Assembly (NCBI GenBank): GCA_003228735.1
Contig: QIFG01000050.1
Coordinates: 1-44,838 of the forward strand
DNA from: Zetaproteobacteria bacterium
Lineage (GTDB): Bacteria; Pseudomonadota; Zetaproteobacteria; Mariprofundales; Mariprofundaceae
Length of the DNA stretch: 44,838 nucleotides
Direction of reading: 5' to 3'
Part shown: positions 1-8,359 of the stretch, one piece after another
Numbering within the stretch: the stretch's first letter is position 1
Layout of the letters: each line of letters begins with the position of its first letter
Translations under genes and position numbers: made by a program
The notes under the pieces: model-generated
Databases searched by the model: none
What the model was told of the DNA's origin: nothing
What the model saw: only the letters and a program-made list of their open reading frames with translations

Positions 1-95
1 GAAAAACGCTGGGCTACAGAACACCCCATGAAGTGTTCTTCAATACCACATCGCGACTCACCGATGTTGCACTTGGCAGTTGAATCCGCCTTTTG
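1..95 (+). mobile_element. right end of an IS30-family element (cut by window edge)
   Basis: The first 83 bases encode the C-terminus of an IS30-type transposase on the plus strand. The bases just after its stop (about 84-95) resemble the terminal inverted repeat usual in this family, with a TTGCACTT...GTTGAAT-like stretch. The exact end cannot be fixed because the other end lies outside the window. The element overlaps the 3' end of the minus-strand gene that ends at 58, so that gene's last codons come from IS DNA. Confidence 0.6.
3..83 (+). CDS. IS30-family transposase, C-terminal 26 codons (partial)
   Basis: The plus-strand frame from base 3 reads KTLGYRTPHEVFFNTTSRLT, then DVALGS and a TGA stop at 81-83. 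The TLGYRTPxEVF segment is typical of the extreme C-terminus of IS30 transposases, which are DDE enzymes that cut and paste their own element. The remainder lies left of the window, so whether the transposase is intact cannot be judged. It runs convergently into the glycan gene ending at 58 and overlaps it by 26 bases. Confidence 0.65.
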   Translation, partial: KTLGYRTPHEVFFNTTSRLTDVALGS

Positions 96-1419
96 CCCTA
101 GATAAGAAAAGCGCAGAAAGTATTTCAGGAACAGTTTTTCTTTTAGGAGGAATATATTTATGTCGTTTGAAAATATCTGGATCATAGCTTCCGTCCTCTT
201 CAATCCAACCAATCCCTTCTGACTTCCCAAATACAAATTTTGGATGCTTAAATTGTGCCATTTTTGAAATGCCCGTAAACCCGATGATTATAGCATGGTT
301 ACAACTCGCGCGGCCGTCTCTCAAGCATGCCGATGCATAACCAGCCATTCCAAGGTAGTTACACATGATCTCCCTTATCGGGCGGGTACTATCAACTAAA
401 GAAGCATCGATTCCGCGAGCTAGCAGGAAATCTAGCAATTGTTGAGGCCACTTCCCTGACTCATCGGGGTGACACCTTAAATGTATGTGCTTGGCATTTG
501 TTTGGGAAAGGACGGTTTTAAAGTCGCGATAAAATAATAACAATGCCTCTTTGGGAATCCTATCTGTACCGACATAACCACTAAGTGGAGATAAAAAAGC
601 AGTTCTTCTTGTTGTAGAAACCTGACAGCTACAGCTGCCATATGACGGATATTGAGCCACATAGACGGCTGGAGTTTTGAGAAGCAATTTATGTGCTTGA
701 GCTTCAATCTCATCAAAAAAAATAAGAGCATTGACCCTGCCTGAGCTAAGCTGAGTCATCTCATCATATGGCCCAAAACGAAAAGTCTTGCCAGTTAATA
801 TCCAAGGTAAGATTACTCGGTCAACTATTTTACCTTTATACTTTTTTATAGAGCGCTTTATGTAAGCTTCAGAATACTGGAAACCCTGTCTCAGCATATG
901 CATAAAAGATTTACTTTGCCTTATTTTCCTTGCTACGCGTTGAAATAAATCCCTATCTGAAGCTTGACTTCTCTTCAACGGGGAATAATTAAAATTATCG
1001 CTACCTGAAAACAATTTTCTAACAATTGCCTCATTATACATAAATAAATACGTGATATTATGCCACATACACACAGAAACACAGTGCTCTGGAAGGACAC
1101 ACTCCAATATGTATCGTTCCCCAACTTGCATTTCACTTCCACTCAACCAGAGATCAAAGTTATATTGTTTAAGCTTCTTTATTTCTGATTTCATAAACAG
1201 GTGATATTTTAGCATTTCGTTATGCTTTGGAGTTAGCAAGTATTTTTCAATAGTTCCTTCTTTTTCCCAGGAGTTGAGGAGGCTAGTCAACCCCGGAGGA
1301 GTAGAATAATCCAATAATACAATAACGATCCTAAATCTTTCTCCCAACTTAGGGATGAGTGGCTGCATAACTTCCACAAAAGTTCGAGAAGTCCAGTAAA
1401 TTAATAATTTCTTTTTCAT
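58..1419 (-). CDS. putative GT-B glycosyltransferase (possibly nonulosonate/sialic acid transferase), C-terminus altered by IS
   Basis: The protein has 453 residues from ATG at 1419, or 458 from a TTG at 1434; neither has a well-spaced Shine-Dalgarno. There is no signal peptide or membrane segment. A basic middle part is followed by a half with an HP motif in the context LRCHPDESG, about residue 317, and an STRPIRE segment. An HP motif followed by a Ser/Thr motif is seen in GT-B bacterial sialyltransferases and CDP-glycerol-type transferases. With two nonulosonate synthases downstream on the same strand, transfer of a sialic-acid-like sugar is a reasonable inference but not proven. The final residues (GGFNCQVQHR) lie in the IS30 end, so the native C-terminus has been replaced. 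The IS1595 end sits only about 35 bases upstream of the start and may have cut the gene from its promoter. Confidence 0.45.
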   Translation of the reverse strand: MKKKLLIYWTSRTFVEVMQPLIPKLGERFRIVIVLLDYSTPPGLTSLLNSWEKEGTIEKYLLTPKHNEMLKYHLFMKSEIKKLKQYNFDLWLSGSEMQVGERYILECVLPEHCVSVCMWHNITYLFMYNEAIVRKLFSGSDNFNYSPLKRSQASDRDLFQRVARKIRQSKSFMHMLRQGFQYSEAYIKRSIKKYKGKIVDRVILPWILTGKTFRFGPYDEMTQLSSGRVNALIFFDEIEAQAHKLLLKTPAVYVAQYPSYGSCSCQVSTTRRTAFLSPLSGYVGTDRIPKEALLLFYRDFKTVLSQTNAKHIHLRCHPDESGKWPQQLLDFLLARGIDASLVDSTRPIREIMCNYLGMAGYASACLRDGRASCNHAIIIGFTGISKMAQFKHPKFVFGKSEGIGWIEEDGSYDPDIFKRHKYIPPKRKTVPEILSALFLSRAKGGFNCQVQHR

Positions 1420-1453
1420 TGAGGGTGCTTTCAAGCCTTCATTGATAAAATTA

Positions 1454-1472
1454 AGGCTCTAGACTAGCAGGC
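1454..1472 (+). repeat. left terminal inverted repeat of the IS1595-type element
   Basis: Reads AGGCTCTAGACTAGCAGGC. It matches the reverse complement of 2170-2188 except at two positions. Confidence 0.75.
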
Positions 1473-2142
1473 ACTGCTTTTCCTTAGTATTTTCGATAAC
1501 TCTTTGGCGAGCGTGTCCGCGTCTTTTTTCCATCGCCATTCGCATTCTTTCAAGTGTAATTCGAAGTTCGCCTTGACGCCATTGAACTTTGCCAGGCGTC
1601 GTTTGGTGAAGCTCCAGAGGGATTCCGATACCATTGATATGACAATGCCCATCACGAGCAAATTCGTTGGCTCCGTGGTGCACCCTGAAATGCTTGGAGT
1701 AACCGACATCCACCAAGTCATTATAGCCGCGCTACCTATCACTGTAGATCACACTGTCCACGGCTACTTTTCCTTTGATAACAGCCTGAAACGTTGCTTT
1801 CTTGCAGTCGGGAATGATCTCCGTATAGACCCGGCCATCACGCTCGAACACTCCAAAAACCGGCTGCTTGTTCGTGCCCCTCCCTCGCTTGAGCTTGCCA
1901 TGGAACCCGCGCACCCGTTTGGCTCCAAAATAGGACTCATCCACCTCAATCTTGCCAACCAGTGATTCCTTTAAAGCTTCTTGATGAGCATAAATAGCCC
2001 GGCGAAACACCCCGTACCAATGATTGATTGTGTTGCGATTGCGACTCAGTAAAATCGCCGCCTGACTGGCTGTCACGTCCGCACAAAAGCACAGCATTAT
2101 TTTTCTGACATGATATGCACTTAACTTACTGTTCTTTAACAT
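1464..2142 (-). pseudogene. IS1595-family (IS1016-type) transposase, inactivated
   Basis: This is the only gene of the IS. Read in three pieces it is a near full-length transposase of about 226 codons for this group. The N-terminal helix-turn-helix-like part contains AILLSRNRNTINHWY. The DDE-type core starts at KIEVDESYFGAKRVRG, and the C-terminus has ESLWSFTKRRLAKFNG. Two lesions break it. The amber codon TAG at 1732-1734 stands where the family has Trp (SDRWRGYND), and translation would continue in the same frame. Near 1622-1627 an extra G shifts the frame between HINGI and ESLWSF. The repaired protein looks typical, so inactivation is probably recent. It is not expected to move on its own. 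Confidence 0.85.
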
Positions 2143-2169
2143 GTTTCCAAACTAGGGGAGGGGGACACA

Positions 2170-2188
2170 GCTTGCTAGTCTGGAGCCT
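2170..2188 (-). repeat. right terminal inverted repeat of the IS1595-type element
   Basis: On the minus strand it reads AGGCTCCAGACTAGCAAGC and pairs with 1454-1472 apart from two mismatches. Confidence 0.75.
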
Positions 2189-2329
2189 AATTAATTTTGA
2201 GCCTATTGCTGGGGGAAAGTGTCGCCAACGGTCTCAAATCTAACAACTAATCCATTTTCTTGAATATTTAACATTGTGTGGAAAAATCAGCAATCAGTTG
2301 CAAGAGCTGACAGCTTGCTTTTAGAAAGG

Positions 2330-4027
2330 TTAGTTAGGAATTCGTATACTATCCATCTCATTACTGGCACACCCGATGGAACCTGTGACTTTTTTGGATT
2401 GCTTCATTTTTTCATCCTGGTCGAATGCGAAAGCCTCTTTCTGATAAATTTCTGATAGTTCGTTAAAAATCTTCAGCCCTTCACCATCTTCAGCTTCTGC
2501 TCGTTTGATATCCGGCCATAGCGCCTTATCAAAATAAACATAGAGAGGGAATGTTTTTAGTAAACCGCTCAATTCGTCAGCAGGAAGTTGTGGCATATTT
2601 AAAGATGAGCGGTGAAGATCGCAAACAATTAAATCTTCCTTAATGTATCCTCGCTTTACAGCAGTATCCCTTAAAACAGTCCCATGATAAGGCACAAAAC
2701 AGCTTACAGTTAATGCATCATAAGCTGTGACTTGCCGATTCAATTCGATTGTTTCAAAAATAAGCTCTCGAGTTTCATCAGGAAAGCCAATAATACTATT
2801 CAAAGAAAAAGGAATTCCACCACTAGTGATAATTTCAAATTTCTCTAAGAGAGTTTTATTTTTCAATTTGCGCAATAATTTTTTCGCACGGAACTCTTCA
2901 TTACCACACTCCAGACCAAAAGACATACGATAACAGTTGACTTCTTTCAACATTTTTAAAATTTCAGGAGTTACATTTTCTGGCCTTGTATTGAACCAAA
3001 ATGGAATTTTAAATTCTTTGTAAATTTCACAAAATGATTCGATCTCTTTCTTGGGACGAGCAAGGAAACTATCATCAGCAAATGAGAAGAAAGTTGGATT
3101 AACCTGGTCAATAATAGAGGCAAGATAATCACGAAATGACTCCAAGGGCGAACGCCTGACATAGCGACCAAGGCCAGCTTCCTTTGCCAAGGTTGCTTGC
3201 ATCGGAGAATTGCAATAAGCACAGGTGTAAGGACAACCACGGTATGATTCAACTTGTACAGATTTAAAAAATTTACCTCCCATGGGGCGATAAAAACGAG
3301 CGTCTTCAAAGAGTGAGAAGTCTGGTATGACACTCGTGAAATCAAAAAGCGGTCCACGAGGATTCTTGAGAATAGTCCCATCTTCTTTCTTTATCCAAAC
3401 CCCCTTCACGTCGGAACAAGAAACACCACTGCTAAGGCGCTCTGCGACATCCAGCACTATTTGCTCTCCCTCCCCAACGCCAATCATATCTATCCCTGGA
3501 TAAGTCATAGCCAATTCAGGAGCCGAAGTTATGAAAACGCCTCCATGCAAAGTAGGTATCTTTCTGTCCTTGACCAGCGATATTAATTTAACGGTTTGAA
3601 AGAATGTATCTTCCACAATGCTTGTTAACATCAAATCTGGTTTAAACTCATCCACCTTCTTTACAAAATCTTCGTGTAAACCTGTTTTCTTTTTAACGCC
3701 CAAGTCTTCTTCATAAGAAAATGGTCTGGCATGCAGAAGTTCAACATTCTCTTGTTCGATCGATTTGATTTGAAAGGTCACACTATCTTCATCTTCATCC
3801 AGTTTCGCCCTCAAGGTGTTCATTTCATCACCGACAGAGACGTTTGCTGCCATTGCGCTGGCTCCTTCCCCCACATAAGGAGTTACATCAAAAATATCTA
3901 CTTGATACCCTTCCTTGCGCAATAAGGACGTAAAAATACCGTATGCTAACGGGGGAGCCAACAACATAGAAAGATTCGGATATACTAACAATATTTTAAA
4001 ATCGTGTTTTGATTTAGAACCAGACAT
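2330..4027 (-). CDS. B12-binding-domain radical SAM protein
   Basis: The 565-residue protein has two parts. The first (about 10-210) resembles a cobalamin-binding Rossmann domain (KILLVYPNLS..., HGGVFIT..., IGVGEGEQIV). The second (about 255-480) is a radical SAM barrel with the 4Fe-4S ligands C265, C269 and C272 in YRGCPYTCAYC. Class B enzymes of this build methylate or otherwise modify unreactive carbons using SAM and cobalamin; the substrate here is unknown. It is a soluble, cytosolic protein. It starts with ATG at 4027 with a weak GGGAT ribosome site, and lies 5 bases after the small upstream ORF. The gene is AT-rich like the rest of 2-12 kb, suggesting a transferred block. Modification of a nonulosonate or heptose sugar is an inference from context. 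Confidence 0.8.
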   Translation of the reverse strand: MSGSKSKHDFKILLVYPNLSMLLAPPLAYGIFTSLLRKEGYQVDIFDVTPYVGEGASAMAANVSVGDEMNTLRAKLDEDEDSVTFQIKSIEQENVELLHARPFSYEEDLGVKKKTGLHEDFVKKVDEFKPDLMLTSIVEDTFFQTVKLISLVKDRKIPTLHGGVFITSAPELAMTYPGIDMIGVGEGEQIVLDVAERLSSGVSCSDVKGVWIKKEDGTILKNPRGPLFDFTSVIPDFSLFEDARFYRPMGGKFFKSVQVESYRGCPYTCAYCNSPMQATLAKEAGLGRYVRRSPLESFRDYLASIIDQVNPTFFSFADDSFLARPKKEIESFCEIYKEFKIPFWFNTRPENVTPEILKMLKEVNCYRMSFGLECGNEEFRAKKLLRKLKNKTLLEKFEIITSGGIPFSLNSIIGFPDETRELIFETIELNRQVTAYDALTVSCFVPYHGTVLRDTAVKRGYIKEDLIVCDLHRSSLNMPQLPADELSGLLKTFPLYVYFDKALWPDIKRAEAEDGEGLKIFNELSEIYQKEAFAFDQDEKMKQSKKVTGSIGCASNEMDSIRIPN

Positions 4028-4032
4028 AACAT

Positions 4033-4407
4033 TTATCCCAGACTAGAATTACTATTTGATGAAGCGTTAGATACGGGAGCGTTGTTTACACTTTTTTTCA
4101 GCAATGTACCCAACATTAATTGCTCTTCCCAATCAACGCTTCTATGTGATGAAATAATACAAAATCCATTAATATCAGCATATTGGGAGAAAACCTTGGT
4201 CGCAGATGTCCGATAGAATGCAAAACCAACCCTCAGTAATTTCGCTATTGAAAGTGTAAACAACGCGATGAAATCCAACAGATGAAGGGATAAAGCACCT
4301 ATTGTTATTACCAACCCTATTCTTCTCATTAAGATTAAGTCCAAGAGCTTTTGAGTGGCGGTGGTCTGCTCTGATGAAGTAGCAATTCCTCGTGCAAATA
4401 TCCTCAT
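4033..4407 (-). CDS. hypothetical small protein, weakly supported
   Basis: This 124-codon ORF fits between the amidotransferase (stop at 4453) and the radical SAM gene (start at 4027, 5 bases away). A GAGG lies about 11 bases before its ATG. The translation has a hydrophobic middle (about residues 28-60, LVITIGALSLHLLDFIALFTL), which could be one membrane span or hairpin. The tail is rich in Ser and Asn. I do not recognise a family. It fills the only gap in an otherwise tight operon, which argues for a gene, but composition alone cannot exclude a remnant. Confidence 0.35.
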   Translation of the reverse strand: MRIFARGIATSSEQTTATQKLLDLILMRRIGLVITIGALSLHLLDFIALFTLSIAKLLRVGFAFYRTSATKVFSQYADINGFCIISSHRSVDWEEQLMLGTLLKKSVNNAPVSNASSNSNSSLG

Positions 4408-4452
4408 CAGGCAATCAACCTCGACTTATTTCCAAAGACATCAGGGTCACTA

Positions 4453-6384
4453 CTACTTCATCCCATACCAACCAGTCAAAGAAAGGAAGGCCAAAACCGA
4501 CAGGTCGTTTCTTTCTGAGACAATTTCTCTACCCGCCAGATAATTATCTACAATTTGATCAAAGTATTCGCAATTGAAAAAGCCTGGTGTCAACAATTCC
4601 CTGTAGTCCCGCCGCCTAATTGTTTCTTTAATTTGAGGGGAAAATGAGGACTTATATATAAATTCCCCCGCATGGTTAAAATTTGGGTCAATATCATAAA
4701 GATATGAATGAGGGCCAACTTGGAGATGGAAGGGATAGTCAATGCAATGTTCAAGCATGTACTTTAACGGGTATTTTGTTGGCCTTAATTCTAAACCTCG
4801 CCCCCAGGATTCAGGTGTTGCCGCTAAAAACTCGTGGAGGCGACTATCGTAAAATGGCAAATTCATTTCCAAACCGTATTCATCGGCGATATAGGGCAAC
4901 GTCGACACGGTTCCGCCCTGCCAATGAAACGAATTATATAAATGTGTATACCAAGAATACATTGTTTCAGGTGTCGCCTCTAAAGCAGGTTGATTAATGT
5001 ACTCTGCCTCCATCTCTTCACTATAACGCCGACGCCCTTCTTCCGTCATAATGTTAGTATTATTTAAAGACCAAAGTGGAACTCGACGATCCCGAAGAAA
5101 TAAACTCACGAATAACTGGCGCCTACAACCAATTGGATCATTTGATACTTCATCAAAAATGCCATCTTGAGCTCTTTGCCTAAAAAGATTATAAACAATA
5201 TCGCTCTGAGACTTCCCATCCTGCATGGATTTAAGAAACGTCGGACCAAAAAGGTAGCTTGCCATTTTATCCGCATACTCCCTAAAGCCTAGATCTGGAT
5301 GGTCGAGTATGGATGCGAATTGAGAAAACCCAAAATTATGAACCCCATCACTAATTTCGCCTGCAAAAAGTGCTTCGCCATTACTCGTTTTAGACAGATG
5401 CTCTGATAGCCTGGCCCAGTGAAATAAGGACATGCCTGAAAACATATGTGAGCGCAGAAATGGCTGTAAATATTCAGCAAGCTCAGGCCCTCTGTTCACA
5501 TAATCAAATTCAACGACTTCTAGTTTAACACCAAAATAATCAGCTACTTTTTTTGCGCGATCGATTTCAAATGGATTTATGTACCCTGAGCGCTCAGAAT
5601 AATTCATTCTTCCTATCACAGCTCTTACCTTGGTAGCCCCATGAAGCTTTACAAGACAGGCTAGGATGGCTGTTGAATCCCATCCCGATGAAAGAAACAC
5701 CACATTGCCATTGGATGATGAACGTTGCTCAACTGCAGACAAAAGGATTTCAGAATACTTAGAGAGTTCTTGTTGGCCGTACTCATTGTTCGTTGGAATA
5801 ATAGTTGGAGGTGCCTGTTGAAAGGTAATTTTTTTATCTTTCCAACGCACGGTTTCGCCCACGCCAAGACGCCGAACACCACTATAAATAGTGTGCCGTT
5901 TTGCTGGCCGAAAACCATAAATGTAAATTGAATGCGCTACAGAAACCGGGTCATATTTCACTGTGCTGTTTCTGAATGGAAGCATACTGAGATCGGTTGC
6001 AAACACGATACCATCTTCTATTTTCTGATAATATAAATCCATTTGACCGTAGCGATCACATCCGATCTCAAACGAGCCGTCCTTATCGAACCTGACAATA
6101 ATAAACCGCCCTTCAAGCATGGTTATGCATGTCTCAATATGCTGAGAACATAAAAGGCGCTTAACATCACTGTGCGCTAGGTCAACACGCTCCATACCCA
6201 ATTCAGTTCGCTTTCCAATTATGCGCCCTAAAACGAATGCGCGGACTTCCCCTTTTTCCTTTATAAGGTGCAGATCAGAATCACCCTGTATTATAAAATC
6301 AGGTGAGGCGTACTTGTTTTCCAAACCACTTTTAGATTGGTGCTGGGCCGCTAATTTTTTCCCTACTATGATTTTAAAGCTCAT
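4453..6384 (-). CDS. asparagine-synthase-like amidotransferase lacking the glutaminase cysteine
   Basis: The protein has 643 residues. Residues 1-185 resemble the class II glutamine amidotransferase fold (EGRFIIVRFD...IGCDRYGQMDLYYQ, FATDLSMLP), but it begins MSFK, so the N-terminal nucleophile Cys2 is absent. Residues about 205-600 form the ATP-pyrophosphatase synthetase domain, with the PP-loop SSGWDST at 232-238. Enzymes of this type adenylate a carboxyl or amide group and add ammonia. In surface-sugar loci they make amide, amidine or peptide-like groups. Without Cys2 it probably uses free ammonia, a separate glutaminase, or another amine. The start at 6384 has a very strong AGGAGG site 5 bases upstream. 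The gene lies between nonulosonate synthase and radical SAM genes on the same strand, so sugar tailoring is the likely role. Confidence 0.75.
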   Translation of the reverse strand: MSFKIIVGKKLAAQHQSKSGLENKYASPDFIIQGDSDLHLIKEKGEVRAFVLGRIIGKRTELGMERVDLAHSDVKRLLCSQHIETCITMLEGRFIIVRFDKDGSFEIGCDRYGQMDLYYQKIEDGIVFATDLSMLPFRNSTVKYDPVSVAHSIYIYGFRPAKRHTIYSGVRRLGVGETVRWKDKKITFQQAPPTIIPTNNEYGQQELSKYSEILLSAVEQRSSSNGNVVFLSSGWDSTAILACLVKLHGATKVRAVIGRMNYSERSGYINPFEIDRAKKVADYFGVKLEVVEFDYVNRGPELAEYLQPFLRSHMFSGMSLFHWARLSEHLSKTSNGEALFAGEISDGVHNFGFSQFASILDHPDLGFREYADKMASYLFGPTFLKSMQDGKSQSDIVYNLFRQRAQDGIFDEVSNDPIGCRRQLFVSLFLRDRRVPLWSLNNTNIMTEEGRRRYSEEMEAEYINQPALEATPETMYSWYTHLYNSFHWQGGTVSTLPYIADEYGLEMNLPFYDSRLHEFLAATPESWGRGLELRPTKYPLKYMLEHCIDYPFHLQVGPHSYLYDIDPNFNHAGEFIYKSSFSPQIKETIRRRDYRELLTPGFFNCEYFDQIVDNYLAGREIVSERNDLSVLAFLSLTGWYGMK

Positions 6385-6538
6385 TTTTCCTCCTTGCCAC
6401 GCTGCTGCCTAACTAGGGGTTTAGTCAGCACTAATGCGGGCCTATATGCTCTTGGGAAGGATTTAATCTGTTTATGATTTAGATGACATATTTCACTGTC
6501 CAGAGTGCCTAGTTCTTGTGACTCATTAACACAAGTGC

Positions 6539-8299
6539 TCATATGCTTAACCGCACATCAAGATCACCGCTCGAAAACTTTTGTTGCTTATGCATATTGA
6601 TTTCTTCAACATCCGGATTTTCTTTCAACCAGGCAAGTGCTTCTTTCAAGGTAAAACAAGGATTAACTTTATTAAAATGAGCAAAGATTTGTTTAAAAAA
6701 CTCTAAATCTTCCTCATAATCTAAAGTCATACGTAAGAAAGGATTGAACTCATAACCTGATATTACATGGTTTATTCTAAAATACCGGTCATTCTCCAGA
6801 TAGTACTCTAGGTACTCGGTATTAGAAGGTATAATAGCTTCATCCAAAATGGTTTTTATCGCATTCGAGCTTATGACTTCTTTATTAGTACCAAAAGGCA
6901 TGTTTTCTATAAAAGTAACATCGCAACCGCTCTGTAAGTGACTTTGCACAGCCACATCGACCATAACCTCATCACACAGCAGCGCGTCTCCTGTTATGCG
7001 GACAAAATGATCAAGGCCATAATATTTAGCTGCTTCATAGAAACGTGAAGATACATTTTCAAGAGATCCTCGAAACGTCAGGATATTCTCTCTTTCTGCT
7101 ATATCAATCAGGATATTGTCAGATGGGTCCGTAGATGTTGCCAAGATAAGGCAACCCAAATTTTGACACCGTTTCATTCTGTCGATAACTAGTGCAATTG
7201 TTTCACGGCCCTCGATTTTTCGTACTGCTTTATTAGGAAGGCGGCTCGACGTACATCGAGCTACAATAACCCCCCCTACTTTATTCTTGAAGTTTGAAGG
7301 ACGGCAAAGCTCACCTTTTTTCATATGACATAGAAGTTCTTTCTTGGCGAGACTCAAACTGGCAGTTGGGATTGCATTTAAAGTATCTTTTTTAAATTCA
7401 ATATCACTTGGCTTCAAAAGATGCCCTTTGGAAAGATCACTTTTTAAAGCAGGGCTTTTCTTAAACATTTTCCGGTATTTTTTTTCATCATCACTCATTG
7501 GTCCTATTGGGAGCAACAGAGGGGCCAGTTTTTGGACACGTTTCACAAATCGTTTGAAATCAGTTTTACTTAAGGCGGAGTCATAGTCTGTCCATTTGTC
7601 ATCCCGATTAATGGTAACATGCTTCTCAATAACACAAGCACCTTTAGCCAGCGCCATTAAAGGCACAATTTGAGCTTCTTCTTGTTCGCCTGCAATATGA
7701 TCTGAAAAACCAACTTTAATCCCATATTGAGAGTATTTATCGATGAGATCGCTTATTTCTTCTAAAGAGTGGGCTTCTAATGGTGTCGGGAAAGTCTGCA
7801 CACCAGTCATCAACACAATTTTATTTAATAGCCCCTTGTTGTTAAGAAAGTTCAATAGATTGTATATTTCTATTCGATGTGCTCCACCGACACTAATAAA
7901 TAATGGTTTTTTTTCTTCCGCAACCTGAGCAATGAAATAGCTATTCAATAAATCTTCAGAATGGATTTTATACCCATCAACTTTTAGCCTTCTTGCCAAA
8001 GAAAAACTGGATACTCCATAAACATCTGAAATAACAGAAAGCCCTTTTCCACGAGCGTAATGAACTGCGTGATGCCATTGATCCTCATTAAGCTCTAATC
8101 TACGAAAAATATCCCATGCTTTTTCCCCTTCGACAGCACGTTCTTCGAGAGAAAACATTTGAAATTTAATGAGAGACGTGCCGCTGTCTGCAACACAATC
8201 GATTAACTGTTTAAGTTTATCAGGGTTGCCTTCATGCCCACAAGCAATCTCTCCAATAATATGCCCATTTTCCGGGATCAGTTCATCAAAACAAACCAT
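6539..8299 (-). CDS. fused nonulosonate (NeuB/SpsE-like) synthase - SpsF-like cytidylyltransferase
   Basis: Two enzymes sit in one 586-residue chain. Residues 1 to about 270 are a NeuB-family barrel (GEIACGHEGN, LIKFQMF, KVGFSDHIAG, VIEKHVTINRD), which condenses phosphoenolpyruvate with an amino sugar. Residues about 275-345 resemble the SAF antifreeze-like lid (KSPALKSDLSKGHLLKPSDI). Residues about 350-570 form an SpsF/CMP-sugar synthetase domain (GGVIVARCTSSRLPNKAV, RITGDALLCD), which would activate the product with CTP. The usual GPDH motif after IEKH is replaced by TDYDSALS, so the substrate or mechanism may differ from classical NeuB. It starts with ATG at 8299 and a weak AGAG site. The fusion would couple synthesis and CMP activation of a sialic-acid-like sugar for the transferase at the left edge. 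Confidence 0.8.
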   Translation of the reverse strand: MVCFDELIPENGHIIGEIACGHEGNPDKLKQLIDCVADSGTSLIKFQMFSLEERAVEGEKAWDIFRRLELNEDQWHHAVHYARGKGLSVISDVYGVSSFSLARRLKVDGYKIHSEDLLNSYFIAQVAEEKKPLFISVGGAHRIEIYNLLNFLNNKGLLNKIVLMTGVQTFPTPLEAHSLEEISDLIDKYSQYGIKVGFSDHIAGEQEEAQIVPLMALAKGACVIEKHVTINRDDKWTDYDSALSKTDFKRFVKRVQKLAPLLLPIGPMSDDEKKYRKMFKKSPALKSDLSKGHLLKPSDIEFKKDTLNAIPTASLSLAKKELLCHMKKGELCRPSNFKNKVGGVIVARCTSSRLPNKAVRKIEGRETIALVIDRMKRCQNLGCLILATSTDPSDNILIDIAERENILTFRGSLENVSSRFYEAAKYYGLDHFVRITGDALLCDEVMVDVAVQSHLQSGCDVTFIENMPFGTNKEVISSNAIKTILDEAIIPSNTEYLEYYLENDRYFRINHVISGYEFNPFLRMTLDYEEDLEFFKQIFAHFNKVNPCFTLKEALAWLKENPDVEEINMHKQQKFSSGDLDVRLSI

Positions 8300-8359
8300 T
8301 GTTTCTCTGCTGTTGATCAGTCTTGTTTTCGATTTTAATATACATTGCTCTAGAGCAGC

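Larger units (their letters stand above)
1454..2188 (-). mobile_element. IS1595-family (IS1016-like) insertion sequence, decayed
   Basis: This is an element of about 735 bp, bounded by 19-bp imperfect inverted repeats at 1454-1472 and 2170-2188 (17 of 19 matching, core AGGCTCnAGACTAGCAnGC). It encodes a single transposase that carries both a nonsense and a frameshift mutation. AATTA occurs on both flanks (1449-1453 and 2189-2193), but the usual 8-bp target duplication is not intact. It separates the possible glycosyltransferase from the rest of the glycan operon. Confidence 0.8.
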
